Shown here: positions 54,836 through 64,000 of the stretch, one piece after another
How the letters are laid out: each line of letters begins with the position of its first letter
Numbering within the stretch: position 1 is the stretch's first letter
Virus record (IMG/VR): IMGVR_UViG_3300020183_000059
Location: 1-64,000 of that record
Origin: a virus
DNA: 64,000 bases
Direction: 5' to 3' (one strand)
Notes under the pieces: model-generated
Database searches by the model: none
Told to the model about the DNA's origin: nothing
The model's input: only the letters and a program-made list of their open reading frames with translations
Position numbers and translations under genes: made by a program

Positions 54836-56140
54836 ATGGCAGAAAAAATGTACCTGATTACAAAGACTCAGATTGTTAAGGCAAAAAACAAAGGTAATGC
54901 AGTAGGGATCACTAGTGGAGAAGAGGATATTCCAGGCTCAGTGCTCGCCTCCACTCTAAGCGCAGAAGAAATATCCGCAAATGAAGCTTCTAAATATTTT
55001 AGTGTAGTAGATAAAAATGATTTTATTTATGAAGATTATTTAGAAGAATCAGTAGAAGAGCTTGACAATTATTTTAATTCTCTAGATAACTCTATCTCAG
55101 CTTCAGTCTCTACCGCTGGGGATACTGTAAGTATTCATTCTTCTACTGTAGACTTTTTAAGATCAGAGAATAAGCGTTTAGCAAGACTTGTTGACAAGCA
55201 TAAAAACGTAAAAGAAGAAGCTGCTAATGCAGTTTATCAAGCAGCCTATCAAGCATTTAGTTCTTTCGAGATACCTAAGGTATCTTATAGGAACTATAAT
55301 ACAGCAAATAAGGGAACCCCAGAAACAGCGGTTGCTGTATTCTCTGACTGGCAACTTGGTAAAATTACTAAGAGCTATAACTCTGACGTATTAGCCAAGC
55401 GAATGGAACTCTATACAGAAAAGATGCTAGAGATTGTCAACATTCAAAGAATGCATCATAATATTGACACCTTGCATGTATGGCTGCTGGGAGATATAGT
55501 TGAGGGCGAAGAGATATTCCCAGGTCAAAGCCATCTTTTGGACGCTGGCCTATATAGACAGGTCGGTATGTATGGTCCAGAAATACTAACTAAGTTTATG
55601 ACTATCGCACTTCAAAACTTTAAACACATTCATGTAGCTGGAGTGATTGGCAATCATGGAGCTGTTGGTGGAAGAGCAAGAAGACAGCATGATCCAGAAA
55701 CAAATATGGACAGACTTCTCTATAAGATTATTCAGTGGATTTTTAAAGACGAAAAAAGAATCACATTTGATATTCCAGATGGTAGAGGAGAGAGAAGCTT
55801 CTACGCCATAGATAGAATAGGAAGTTATAGTAGTCTTTTAATTCACGGCGACCAGATGCCTGCTCCAAGTTCTTTTCATGGTTACTATAAAAAGGTAATG
55901 GGATGGAAAGATGGAGCGATCCCAGAAGAGTTTGATGATGTGTTTATGGGTCATTATCATCAGCAATTTAAAATGACAATAGGTAGTGGTATTCTTAGAA
56001 TCTCTGGATCACCAGAGAGTCATAACACTTACGCGCAAGAGTATTTTCAGTCTATGAGTAGACCTTGTCAGCATTTGATGTTTGTTCATCCCGATAGAGG
56101 AATTACCTCTGAATACTCTATATGGCTAGATGAAGTTTAG
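54836..56140 (+). CDS. Calcineurin-like metallophosphoesterase
   Basis: This 434-residue protein has an N-terminal coiled-coil-like 150 residues (EISANEASKYFSVVDKNDF, FLRSENKRLARLVDKHKN). Then comes a phosphoesterase core with all but one metal motif: D171 in FSDWQLGK, D220 in LLGDIVEGEE, N273-H274 in GNHGA, H337 in LIHGD, H373 and H375 in GHYHQ. The first motif has D-W-Q where the family usually has D-x-H. It probably cuts phosphodiesters or phosphate esters; the substrate is unknown. Between wedge and fibre genes, it could be packaged with the virion, or be a DNA-processing enzyme displaced here. A strong AAAAGGAAATT site precedes the ATG. Confidence 0.8.
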   Translation: MAEKMYLITKTQIVKAKNKGNAVGITSGEEDIPGSVLASTLSAEEISANEASKYFSVVDKNDFIYEDYLEESVEELDNYFNSLDNSISASVSTAGDTVSIHSSTVDFLRSENKRLARLVDKHKNVKEEAANAVYQAAYQAFSSFEIPKVSYRNYNTANKGTPETAVAVFSDWQLGKITKSYNSDVLAKRMELYTEKMLEIVNIQRMHHNIDTLHVWLLGDIVEGEEIFPGQSHLLDAGLYRQVGMYGPEILTKFMTIALQNFKHIHVAGVIGNHGAVGGRARRQHDPETNMDRLLYKIIQWIFKDEKRITFDIPDGRGERSFYAIDRIGSYSSLLIHGDQMPAPSSFHGYYKKVMGWKDGAIPEEFDDVFMGHYHQQFKMTIGSGILRISGSPESHNTYAQEYFQSMSRPCQHLMFVHPDRGITSEYSIWLDEV

Positions 56141-56156
56141 GAGCAATAATTATTAA

Positions 56157-56576
56157 ATGAAAACTTATTTTTTAGCTCTAAGAAATCAGGATTTTACAAT
56201 AGCGTCCAATATTTGGACCACTGGTTCTATAGACCTATATTCAAATAAGTTTTATACAAATTACTCAGTTTATAGATCTCAATATGGAAATAACTTAATG
56301 GGAGACTATAAATTCACTGGCACTAGTGTTATTCCAGATGCAACACCCACAATACCAGGTGCTTACACAGTAACAAACTATGGCGAAATACTTAATGACC
56401 AAGATTTTGGTGAATACTACATATTTAATTATGATGAACAAGAGGGTTCATTCTATATTTATGAGACACATGCAACTCCATACAGAGTTATCGATGCATC
56501 GGGATTTTCATACCTTCCTAGATTCGTAGATACAAACAGTAGTATAGATATTATACGGATACAAGCATGCGTTTAG
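56157..56576 (+). CDS. Large tail/fibre protein, N-terminal part (before +1 shift)
   Basis: ATG 56157 opens a Tyr/Asn-rich beta protein (YFLALRNQDFTIASNIWTTG, FYTNYSVYRSQYGNN). The zero frame ends at 56576 as IQACV. At 56556 the single in-frame CGG is followed by A; a +1 step gives YKHAFSDLPGLENPTFELKIF and joins the long frame to 60819. The whole is 1553 residues. No recognised domain at this end. Confidence 0.75.
   Translation: MKTYFLALRNQDFTIASNIWTTGSIDLYSNKFYTNYSVYRSQYGNNLMGDYKFTGTSVIPDATPTIPGAYTVTNYGEILNDQDFGEYYIFNYDEQEGSFYIYETHATPYRVIDASGFSYLPRFVDTNSSIDIIRIQACV
56556..56559 (+). other. CGGA +1 recoding site 6
   Basis: Context ATA CGGA TAC AAG. Zero-frame stop six codons later (TAG 56574-56576). 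In the +1 frame there is no ATG in the next 47 codons, though they are clearly coding (FELKIFTSDKKNSSNSDWRE), so independent initiation is unlikely. Confidence 0.9.
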
Positions 56577-59500
56577 TGATCTACCTGGTTTAGAGAATCC
56601 AACATTTGAATTAAAGATATTTACCTCTGATAAAAAGAATTCTAGCAATTCTGACTGGAGAGAAATAGCTTCAATTCAAGATAATATAACTGTATTATTT
56701 TTGAGAAATGTAAAGAGATATATAAAATTTCAAGTAACGTTCAACGCTGAATCTAATATTTCATTAGCAAACTTTTTGTTACTTGTTCAAGTTCAAATAG
56801 CTGATATAACTGTTCCTGTCATAACAAATCATACTAGAAATCTATTATCTAGATTTCCTAGTTGGACAAAAATCTATCAAGATTCTATCGAAAAAGCTAC
56901 TCCTCAGTTGGCTACTCCAGATACAGTTGCTGGAACACTTCTCAATGCGCTAACTGGGGAATGTTTTAATTACGTAGATGCTGCAATAAGCAATTATGAA
57001 TTAGATTCATTTATTACAGAAGCAAACATTGATCAACCAGCATGGATATATGTAAGCACTCCTGTTGATCCAGGTTTTATCAAAGTTAGAGGCGATGGCA
57101 TAGAACTTGGAAGAGTGTCTTCCTATCAAGATTTACTCAGGTCTAGCGAGACAGATTATGTTTTTTATTATAACTATACTACTTTTGACCTTTATACAAA
57201 CAAAGACTTTACAAAACTATATGTTGATCAAACAGTAGTAGATCAAATACCTATACAAAATTTTAATGCCTTTGATGAAACAGGATTAAGAGTTGGTCTT
57301 CAAAGATTATATCTAGAGTCAAATGAAAATTTTAGATCTAGAATACTAGATGTTTATATTAATCCACCAGACATTAATGAAGAGGGATTAAAGAGAACTT
57401 TAAGAAGAGAACTAGATATATGGAGAGCCTATGATGCAACTCCAAACTCAAAATATATTGGAGCTACCCCAGAAATATATGAAATACAAAACATATTGTC
57501 TAGCACTCCATATTTTGATGATGAAGGAAATCCAGAAAGAAGATTCTTTGATTTTGTAGAAGATCTAAATAAAAGACATCCGTCTAATTTTGGATATATT
57601 AAATGGGGAGAGTCTTACTGGGATTATGCTGGATTAAATCAGGAAGGTGTTTCAAGGATACCTCAGCAGTCCGATGCTACTCCTGTGGCATCACCATTTT
57701 ATCAGATGGGAATAGGAGACTTTGAAGATGCGAGGATTGTTCTAGAGGAGCTAGATAGAAGAACAAAACCTTACTCATTTAAACTTAGAGCTCATGGTTA
57801 TAAGTATGATTCAGTAAGCTCAAATAATTATGAGCCAATACAATTAAAATATGATACGTACGTAAGTTATATGGAACCATATTATAATCATGGAGCAGCA
57901 ACAATAAATTATGATCTTTATGTTAAATTAGCTGCACATGGAATAATACCTGCCAATACTGTATTCAAAGCCAATCTTACAGATACAGTAAAAAATACTT
58001 TTGCTCCAACAGCAAGTGCTTCACCAGAGTTTATTATTAGAAACATATTCAATGCTTCTGGTCTAACTTCAAGTGATATTAGATTCATATCAAACGATTC
58101 TGCAGCAACTCCATATTATAACGTTATAAATCCTTCTGCTGCGCAGAGTTATGTACTAGCTCAAATTCCCATATCTGCTATACAGCAAGCGACTGTTAAC
58201 TTTGTTAGTGCAAAAGATCCATCCAATACTTCTGGCAACTATGGATGGATATCTTTTGATGGAGTATCTTTAGCAAGCAGTACTTCAGTTAGAATAGTTA
58301 AAAACTTTTCTAATCCAACATATTTTGATGGTCAATTAAGAATATCGTCTCGCATATACGATGCAATACAATATAGAACTGTTCAATCTCCAAAAATAAG
58401 AAACAGTGGAGAATACACTATAATTAATAAACCATCTGTTTCGGCTACCAAGTCAAGTATAGTTATTACTCCAAAAGATATAATAAAGAATTTTAGTATT
58501 CCTCAAAATGCAACACCACAGTTTGTTCATATAGACAACGTATTCGCAGACATGCCTTATACTAAGGCTCCTATATTTGATCCAGCAAAAGTATATGGAG
58601 GAAGATCTCTAAATAGAGATGAAAATGAAATATACTTTATTCCTTCATCTCCAAATATACACCTATCTTATGTGTCTCCACCTTTTGCTAATCCAACCAC
58701 TTATAATGAATATGCTTCGACAAGTGGTGCAACTTACAATTATTATTTTACGGAAACTAAATTCCCATACACTTCTACTCCAACCTACATTATTATAGGT
58801 TCTAATGATGGAGAAGTTTATCCATTTAAGTATCCTAACTGGGAAGAGTTTAATTCAGATTCAATAGAAACTTATAATTTTTATATATCTGAAAAAGGAA
58901 TTGTTCATGCTTCACCTAATATCAATAATGACTTACTTGATTCTAAGAATTCAGATGTAATTAACTACTACACTTTGGAGCGCTCAGCATTTGGACTTCA
59001 GAATTACGCATCCTCTCCAAGTATGTATTTCACTTCTGTTGAGCCGATATATGATACAGATGAAGTAAAAATATGGACAGATTATAGTTATGTAGATGAT
59101 GAAATCATTGTTTTTACAGATGATCTAGAAAAAAATGTTTCTTTAAATTATTATGATTCTAGCACTGGAAGGTATTTAATTAATAAATTGCCAGTTAGAG
59201 CAAAATATATTTATGATTCAACAAAATATATATCTCCCTCAATAAGAACTGGTTGGTACTTCCAAGACGAAGATAGATTTATCTACGCAAAACCAAAAAC
59301 AGAAATAGATTTAAATAATTCTGAAATAGTTCTTGACCAAATTGCTAGAAAAGGTTCTCCAATTATTGTTAATGTTGTTGACTCAACTGGAGCTACAACT
59401 AACTATAATCAGGTTTCTTTTTACGATGAGGCAACTCCTTCAATATATTCCTTTAACAACTTTGAATATATCACTGCAAAAGATTCGTCAAAAATTTACT

Positions 59501-60819
59501 TAGCATACTCCAATTTCTTTGACGCAAAAGTGGTGGATACATATACTGGATTGACAATTGTCAGCGATTATTCATCTGCATCAAATGTAATTGCACCAAT
59601 AACAATCGGTGCTACACCTGCCTTCATAGTAGGCAGAAAGTATAAGGTAACCTATAGAGTAAAAGATTGTTTCAATGTTGATAATCAATATTATAATTCT
59701 TTAGATTCTTCATATAGAACAAAAGTAACTCTTTTGAGTACACCAAATAGTTCATACACTACTCATATCACTTTTGAATCATCACTCTATGACGAAGATT
59801 ATGAACTTCCTGAGATTAAATTAAATCCACTGTATTCTGCCTTAAATGAAGGATACTTATATCTATCGCATAATGAATATGAATATGCAACAGTTGAGTA
59901 TAGTTTGTCTCCAAAACAAGTTTTAGCAGATAATAAGGACTTTATGGTTTTGAATGTATTTTCTTTGGATTCAAATGGAAACCCAAAACCATATTCTAAT
60001 TTCCAAATAGCTGGATCACAAATAGCAGCAACTCCAAGTGTATTTACAACAAACATAGATGGGTTCGCAAGATCTCAAGTTAGATATACGGGATCAAATG
60101 TTCCTTTTGAAGAAAGCAAATCTTTTGTCCTTAAAGAGCCAAACAATAACGGCTCTACCATTAACTATTATGTTAAGCCTTATTATCAAGCGGTTAATAA
60201 AGTTTCTGCAGAAGTGGATAAAAAGATAGTTACAGCAGATGGTTTACAGAATATAAAAATAGTTGGAAAAACAAATTCAAATGTTTATGTATATTGGAGA
60301 AGAGCTAGAAGTCTTTATGATTTGTTTAACTTATCTTATTCAAACACAACAACTGCGCCAGGTCAATCTGGAATATCAGGAAGAGCCACTTCTGATTCAA
60401 ATGGTCTATTCACTATAGGTGACTTTATTTGTCAGCCAGATGCAACACCTGGATACTGGTTTGTTTCTGTGGAGACAAACTTTGATACTTCTGGATCTGT
60501 TCCAACGCAAACTCAAGCTGGCGATATAGTTTATTGGTTTGAAAAATACGACTCTAGCCAGTCAACACTGGATGAACCAGTACTAGAGCCAAGAATAGAT
60601 TTTAATATGCGTAATTACTACTATGCAGCAACTCCAGCTTTTAAAGTCAACACTTTAACTGAACAACCTTACTATAATAGCTATGCAGCAACCCCTAGTT
60701 GGAAGCTTCCTTCTTGGTATCCAATAGCTAAATATACTCAATATCAGATGGGCTTAATGGGTGCAACGCCTTATGTAGTTGAATACACAAATCTGCGTCC
60801 AGATTACGAAGAGGAATAA
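56560..60819 (+). CDS. Large tail/fibre protein, main part
   Basis: Residues 135-1553 of the fusion. Helical start (FPSWTKIYQDSIEKATPQLA, LNALTGECFNYVDAAISNYE) resembles baseplate proteins that link wedge to fibre. A repeated sequence (A)TP recurs through the protein (DATP, GATP, AATP), and the later regions are Ser/Tyr/Asn/Pro-rich beta domains, including an Ig-like stretch with SAEVDKKIVTADGLQNIKIV. Role inferred: a large peripheral baseplate or fibre-base protein. I do not recognise a named family. Confidence 0.7.
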   Translation, partial: YKHAFSDLPGLENPTFELKIFTSDKKNSSNSDWREIASIQDNITVLFLRNVKRYIKFQVTFNAESNISLANFLLLVQVQIADITVPVITNHTRNLLSRFPSWTKIYQDSIEKATPQLATPDTVAGTLLNALTGECFNYVDAAISNYELDSFITEANIDQPAWIYVSTPVDPGFIKVRGDGIELGRVSSYQDLLRSSETDYVFYYNYTTFDLYTNKDFTKLYVDQTVVDQIPIQNFNAFDETGLRVGLQRLYLESNENFRSRILDVYINPPDINEEGLKRTLRRELDIWRAYDATPNSKYIGATPEIYEIQNILSSTPYFDDEGNPERRFFDFVEDLNKRHPSNFGYIKWGESYWDYAGLNQEGVSRIPQQSDATPVASPFYQMGIGDFEDARIVLEELDRRTKPYSFKLRAHGYKYDSVSSNNYEPIQLKYDTYVSYMEPYYNHGAATINYDLYVKLAAHGIIPANTVFKANLTDTVKNTFAPTASASPEFIIRNIFNASGLTSSDIRFISNDSAATPYYNVINPSAAQSYVLAQIPISAIQQATVNFVSAKDPSNTSGNYGWISFDGVSLASSTSVRIVKNFSNPTYFDGQLRISSRIYDAIQYRTVQSPKIRNSGEYTIINKPSVSATKSSIVITPKDIIKNFSIPQNATPQFVHIDNVFADMPYTKAPIFDPAKVYGGRSLNRDENEIYFIPSSPNIHLSYVSPPFANPTTYNEYASTSGATYNYYFTETKFPYTSTPTYIIIGSNDGEVYPFKYPNWEEFNSDSIETYNFYISEKGIVHASPNINNDLLDSKNSDVINYYTLERSAFGLQNYASSPSMYFTSVEPIYDTDEVKIWTDYSYVDDEIIVFTDDLEKNVSLNYYDSSTGRYLINKLPVRAKYIYDSTKYISPSIRTGWYFQDEDRFIYAKPKTEIDLNNSEIVLDQIARKGSPIIVNVVDSTGATTNYNQVSFYDEATPSIYSFNNFEYITAKDSSKIYLAYSNFFDAKVVDTYTGLTIVSDYSSASNVIAPITIGATPAFIVGRKYKVTYRVKDCFNVDNQYYNSLDSSYRTKVTLLSTPNSSYTTHITFESSLYDEDYELPEIKLNPLYSALNEGYLYLSHNEYEYATVEYSLSPKQVLADNKDFMVLNVFSLDSNGNPKPYSNFQIAGSQIAATPSVFTTNIDGFARSQVRYTGSNVPFEESKSFVLKEPNNNGSTINYYVKPYYQAVNKVSAEVDKKIVTADGLQNIKIVGKTNSNVYVYWRRARSLYDLFNLSYSNTTTAPGQSGISGRATSDSNGLFTIGDFICQPDATPGYWFVSVETNFDTSGSVPTQTQAGDIVYWFEKYDSSQSTLDEPVLEPRIDFNMRNYYYAATPAFKVNTLTEQPYYNSYAATPSWKLPSWYPIAKYTQYQMGLMGATPYVVEYTNLRPDYEEE

Positions 60820-60822
60820 TTT

Positions 60823-63800
60823 GTGAAAGTTTTTGAGAATAAGACAAATCTTGGCAAAGAACCAGCAGTTAAAAAGGGGCATGTTCTCCCAACTGATGCT
60901 GTAAATTTGGGGTGGTTTTCTGGACAAGATGTTAATCCAGAAAATAATTTATCAGTTACAGATTTATCACATTTAATTCCAGAGAATACTTCTCCAGTAT
61001 TATCATCTGAAACAGATTCGATTATGTATTCAGACGAATTTGGAACGCTCAGGTATGCAGTTAACAATCCACAGGCTAATCAATACCTAGGGTCTCCAAT
61101 TGTGAATAATCCAGAAGTTTGTGTCAGTAATTTAATAATATCACCTCTACCTGAGGGCGTCACAAATTTGACTGCAGAGCAGTATTCATCTGCTTTATTT
61201 GCTCATAGTTTTTATATCAGCACTCACTACGTATTGTTGCCATCCAATGCCGCAGCTTACTCCGGAATGAGTGATACTCCAGAATTAAGAGAGCCATCAC
61301 GATACAATATTAAAGTTGTAGATTCTTCGGCAAATAATTTTGTTGATGAGTCAGGAAAGAACAAGTATAGAATACTTATTGATAAGTATGTTAATACAAG
61401 AACAAACGCAGATCTTCAGAATTCTCAGTATCAAGGTTTAGATTTTTATAGAGTAGTCGTTTTATTAGAAGTGGCAGATCCGATAGATCTGTATCTCATT
61501 TATGATAAATATGAAAAAGACGCAGAAAATATTCCATATAATCCTTTCTTTGGTTATAAAGAAAAAATAAATACTCTTCCATATTATCAATATGTAGTTG
61601 AAGAATCTGAGGTAATAGATCCAGGTTCTATAGAAAGAAAAGTTTATTCAACTCAATTATTTTCTTTTAAAGAAAATGTATTATTAAAAAGAAAAGAAAA
61701 TAACTATGGTTGGAAAATATATGTTCCAAGAAAAGCAATACAGGATCCAAGAACATTTCAAAACTTTAACTGGAGAATTATTGCAAAGATAACTTATAAC
61801 TTTGCTCAGGTAAGAAATGTATACTCAGAAGCAGCTGACGATAGAGCAACTCTTAATGTTGGAGTTCTATATTCAGGCGAAGAATCAGCAGCAAAGAATG
61901 CATATGTATTCTACAATCTTCAAGAGTCAGTATTTAATCTGCAAAATTTTATTTTTGAAAATCCTCGTGCGTCAATAACAGATAAATCTCAAAAAAATTA
62001 TTGGTTAGTTAATATAGATGATACAAATGTTGATTATAGTTCCTATGATTTTTTGATATGGACACCACTCAAACCAATTACTCCAGATCAAGGACAGCAA
62101 ATCGCTGCAATACAAGATAAAAATATTTCTGTTTTTGTAGATGGTTCTGAAATAGCAGCTAATCCAAGTGCTGGATTTTCTAATTTAAATATAGATATGT
62201 CAATTAGCTCGAGCTCTAGTGGCTCTATAGGTATAAATGATACCTATCAAAATGCAGATACAAGCTTTAATGCGTGGTCTCTTTCAGAATATCATGAAGG
62301 AGAAGTCCCAATGCATAGTATATTTGGTAAAAGAAAAAATATATTAGACAACAATGCTCTTCTTCCAATAATAACTTTTACCGGAACACCAAATTCAGAT
62401 TCTGCATCAAAGGCATTAGTTACTGTTGGCTCCAACACGGCTATATTAAAGACTACAAAAAATTCACAGGTATTGTTTTCTTCTAGTTTAATCACTTGCG
62501 TAAATCCATTTCTTCAACTACTAAATGACAAAATTTTAGGAGATGGAACTCAAACATCTAATAATGGATCATCCAATATATTTCCTGTAGGAAAAATTGG
62601 ATCACAAAATGTTGCAGTAACTGCTGCAGTTGTTGGTCCTAATAAACTATTTTATAATATTCTTTGTGGTGTCAATAAAAATAAAGTGAATAGCTTTGCT
62701 ACAAACAATACATCTTCTAAATCTAATGTACTTTGGAATGTATCTCCTTGGAGAAGCTCTTGGACAATAAATGGAAAAGTTACAAATGGTAAAGTAACAG
62801 TATTATCTGATCAAGAAAAACAGGAATATAATTTTTCTTCTAAATCAGAAATAGGTAACAGTACATCAAAATTCTGCAGGCAAATTTCTCCATCTTTATC
62901 TTCCACTATGTTGGGTGATTTTGAGGCAACAACTAATGGCGGCGATGCTCAAAACATTATAAATTCTGATTTTAGTAATGTTGAATTTTATTTAGAGTGT
63001 ACTAATAAAAATGTTGAATTTCTAAATTTTTCAAAAGATTTTGATAATACAGAAATTGTTAGTAATCAACCCAGTGCTAAGTATGTTTTCTACAAATTAA
63101 ATACCCCCGCGTCTAATCAAATTACAAATAAATCTGAAGTATCAATAGATGCAGTATCAAACGTTTTTTCCGCTGAATTTAATTTCAATACAGTAAGATA
63201 TCCATATATCATTGTTGGTTCTTCTCAATATGAAGATAGAACAGGTTCTACAATAAGAACTCCAACGGATTTTCTTCCTGGATCTCAGAATACAAAAGAC
63301 TACTCTTTTTCTTTTAAGACAAAAATTTCAATAAATGAAATTAGAAAAACAATTAATACATATAGAATTAATTGGTCAGCACCGTTTTCTGCAGAAGTTG
63401 GAACTACGGCCAGATTTTCCAATATTACATTTGTTCAAGAAAGAAATGGCGTATCTCTTGAAAGAGGATTCTATTCTAATACTAAAGCAGCAGAAAATAA
63501 AACTAAAATAAAAAAGTCTTTTTCTCCTTTCAATGGATATAATTATCCTGGAATAATATATTCAAGAACAGATATAGCTGCTGTAGATCAGGATTCTGTA
63601 AATGATTCTTTTAATACATTCCACTATACTGGCGATATAGATGAAGGAAATAGATGGGATGAATACAGACTTGGATATAGCGAAAAAATAATACTTCAAG
63701 ATTCTAATGGTAAAACATTATCGGTGAATCAACCAAACGATAAATATCCTTATGTTGTAACAACAAAAACACGCGGTGGAATTCGAGGAAGAGAAGTTGC

Positions 63801-64000
63801 AAAATCTGATATACAAAGTGCCATCACAAATGCCAGAACTCAAAATAACTGGGAAGATTTATTGGAAGGAGAGGAATTAGAACACTATCTTTGGTCCACA
63901 GAAGTAATTAATGGTTCAAAAATTCATTATTTTAGGTCATTATTTAAAGATTGGCTTATCAATACATATATAAAATCAAAAAGAAATAATTTAGGCCTTG
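60823..64000 (+). CDS. Very large tail/fibre protein, 3' end outside window
   Basis: GTG 60823 is preceded by GAAGAGGAAT with good spacing, three bases after the previous stop. The frame stays open to base 64000, at least 1059 residues. It starts MKVFENKTNLGKEPAVKKGH and NLGWFSGQDVNPENNLSV. Further on are Ser/Asn/Thr-rich beta regions (SSSSSGSIGINDTYQNADTS, WRSSWTINGKVTNGKVTVLS). No in-frame CGG is found in the part seen. Likely another peripheral tail or fibre protein. Confidence 0.75.
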   Translation, partial: MKVFENKTNLGKEPAVKKGHVLPTDAVNLGWFSGQDVNPENNLSVTDLSHLIPENTSPVLSSETDSIMYSDEFGTLRYAVNNPQANQYLGSPIVNNPEVCVSNLIISPLPEGVTNLTAEQYSSALFAHSFYISTHYVLLPSNAAAYSGMSDTPELREPSRYNIKVVDSSANNFVDESGKNKYRILIDKYVNTRTNADLQNSQYQGLDFYRVVVLLEVADPIDLYLIYDKYEKDAENIPYNPFFGYKEKINTLPYYQYVVEESEVIDPGSIERKVYSTQLFSFKENVLLKRKENNYGWKIYVPRKAIQDPRTFQNFNWRIIAKITYNFAQVRNVYSEAADDRATLNVGVLYSGEESAAKNAYVFYNLQESVFNLQNFIFENPRASITDKSQKNYWLVNIDDTNVDYSSYDFLIWTPLKPITPDQGQQIAAIQDKNISVFVDGSEIAANPSAGFSNLNIDMSISSSSSGSIGINDTYQNADTSFNAWSLSEYHEGEVPMHSIFGKRKNILDNNALLPIITFTGTPNSDSASKALVTVGSNTAILKTTKNSQVLFSSSLITCVNPFLQLLNDKILGDGTQTSNNGSSNIFPVGKIGSQNVAVTAAVVGPNKLFYNILCGVNKNKVNSFATNNTSSKSNVLWNVSPWRSSWTINGKVTNGKVTVLSDQEKQEYNFSSKSEIGNSTSKFCRQISPSLSSTMLGDFEATTNGGDAQNIINSDFSNVEFYLECTNKNVEFLNFSKDFDNTEIVSNQPSAKYVFYKLNTPASNQITNKSEVSIDAVSNVFSAEFNFNTVRYPYIIVGSSQYEDRTGSTIRTPTDFLPGSQNTKDYSFSFKTKISINEIRKTINTYRINWSAPFSAEVGTTARFSNITFVQERNGVSLERGFYSNTKAAENKTKIKKSFSPFNGYNYPGIIYSRTDIAAVDQDSVNDSFNTFHYTGDIDEGNRWDEYRLGYSEKIILQDSNGKTLSVNQPNDKYPYVVTTKTRGGIRGREVAKSDIQSAITNARTQNNWEDLLEGEELEHYLWSTEVINGSKIHYFRSLFKDWLINTYIKSKRNNLGL

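Noticed and set aside
34143-56559. Ordinary slippage of the preceding tRNA by +1
   Set aside because: The codons before CGG (TAT, GGT, GCA, CAA, ATA, ACG) would have to re-pair with ATC, GTC, CAC, AAC, TAC and CGC, which is poor, and they share no slippery pattern. The stop codon is also not adjacent, unlike the RF2-type shift.
33153-60819. Frame changes as sequencing or assembly errors
   Set aside because: Random errors would not fall only after in-frame CGG, would not all be +1, and would not coincide with the only six such codons in the window. No homopolymer is present at any site.
1-64000. A tRNA gene for CGGA decoding inside the window
   Set aside because: All gaps are below about 90 bases and none shows a cloverleaf-like pattern or a TTCRA loop. 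It must be elsewhere if phage-encoded.

Overview
The window is part of a large, AT-rich genome of a contractile-tailed (myovirus-type) phage. It holds almost only virion-assembly genes plus one large accessory block. It is tightly packed and nearly all on the + strand, with canonical Shine-Dalgarno sites (GGAGG, AGGAG, GAGG). No ribosomal RNA, transfer RNA, CRISPR array or insertion sequence was seen. The host cannot be named from this sequence. The canonical ribosome binding sites argue against a Bacteroidetes-type host. The tail-borne peptidoglycan hydrolases show a peptidoglycan-walled bacterium. TAA, TAG and TGA all act as stops.

Layout. 1-4049: tail-fibre genes, two sharing a repeated domain, with a small protein between them that ends in 18 copies of a (Y/F)FPP tetrapeptide. 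4046-17314: an accessory block with eleven 2-oxoglutarate/Fe(II) oxygenase-like genes (three on the - strand, eight on the + strand), two glutathione-peroxidase-fold proteins, a FkbM-like methyltransferase, a DUF6065-like protein and several unknowns. 17375-26470: neck proteins, a sheath-like protein, a probable tail terminator, tail sheath, three tube-type paralogues, a terminator and two paralogous tail-assembly chaperones. 26485-38451: the tape-measure region. 38461-56140: a giant baseplate hub, a two-domain cell-wall hydrolase, an OB-fold spike-like protein, gp25-like and J-like baseplate proteins and a metallophosphoesterase. 56157-64000: two very large tail or fibre proteins, the second running off the window.

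The main discovery is a recoding system. Reading every CGG trinucleotide against the reading frames, I find only six in-frame CGG codons in the 64 kb. All six are followed by A, and all six sit exactly where the coding frame moves by +1 (34143, 38470, 39299, 44109, 50570, 56556). Reading CGGA as a four-base unit, or skipping one of its bases, fuses neighbouring fragments into five long proteins: about 1765, 155, 3702, 713 and 1553 residues. The bases on either side share nothing else. CGG is therefore removed as an ordinary codon and kept only as a +1 shift mark in late structural genes. The simplest explanation is a dedicated tRNA, encoded outside this window, that decodes CGGA as a quadruplet.

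How the genes fit together: neck, sheath, tube, tape measure, hub, wedge and fibres form one late morphogenesis program. The oxygenase block inserted next to the fibre genes may modify virion proteins or host surface polymers; the proline-rich repeat protein beside it is a possible substrate. Translation of the hub, its hydrolase, the tape-measure companion and a large fibre all depend on the CGGA shift, so that decoding step could gate virion assembly.
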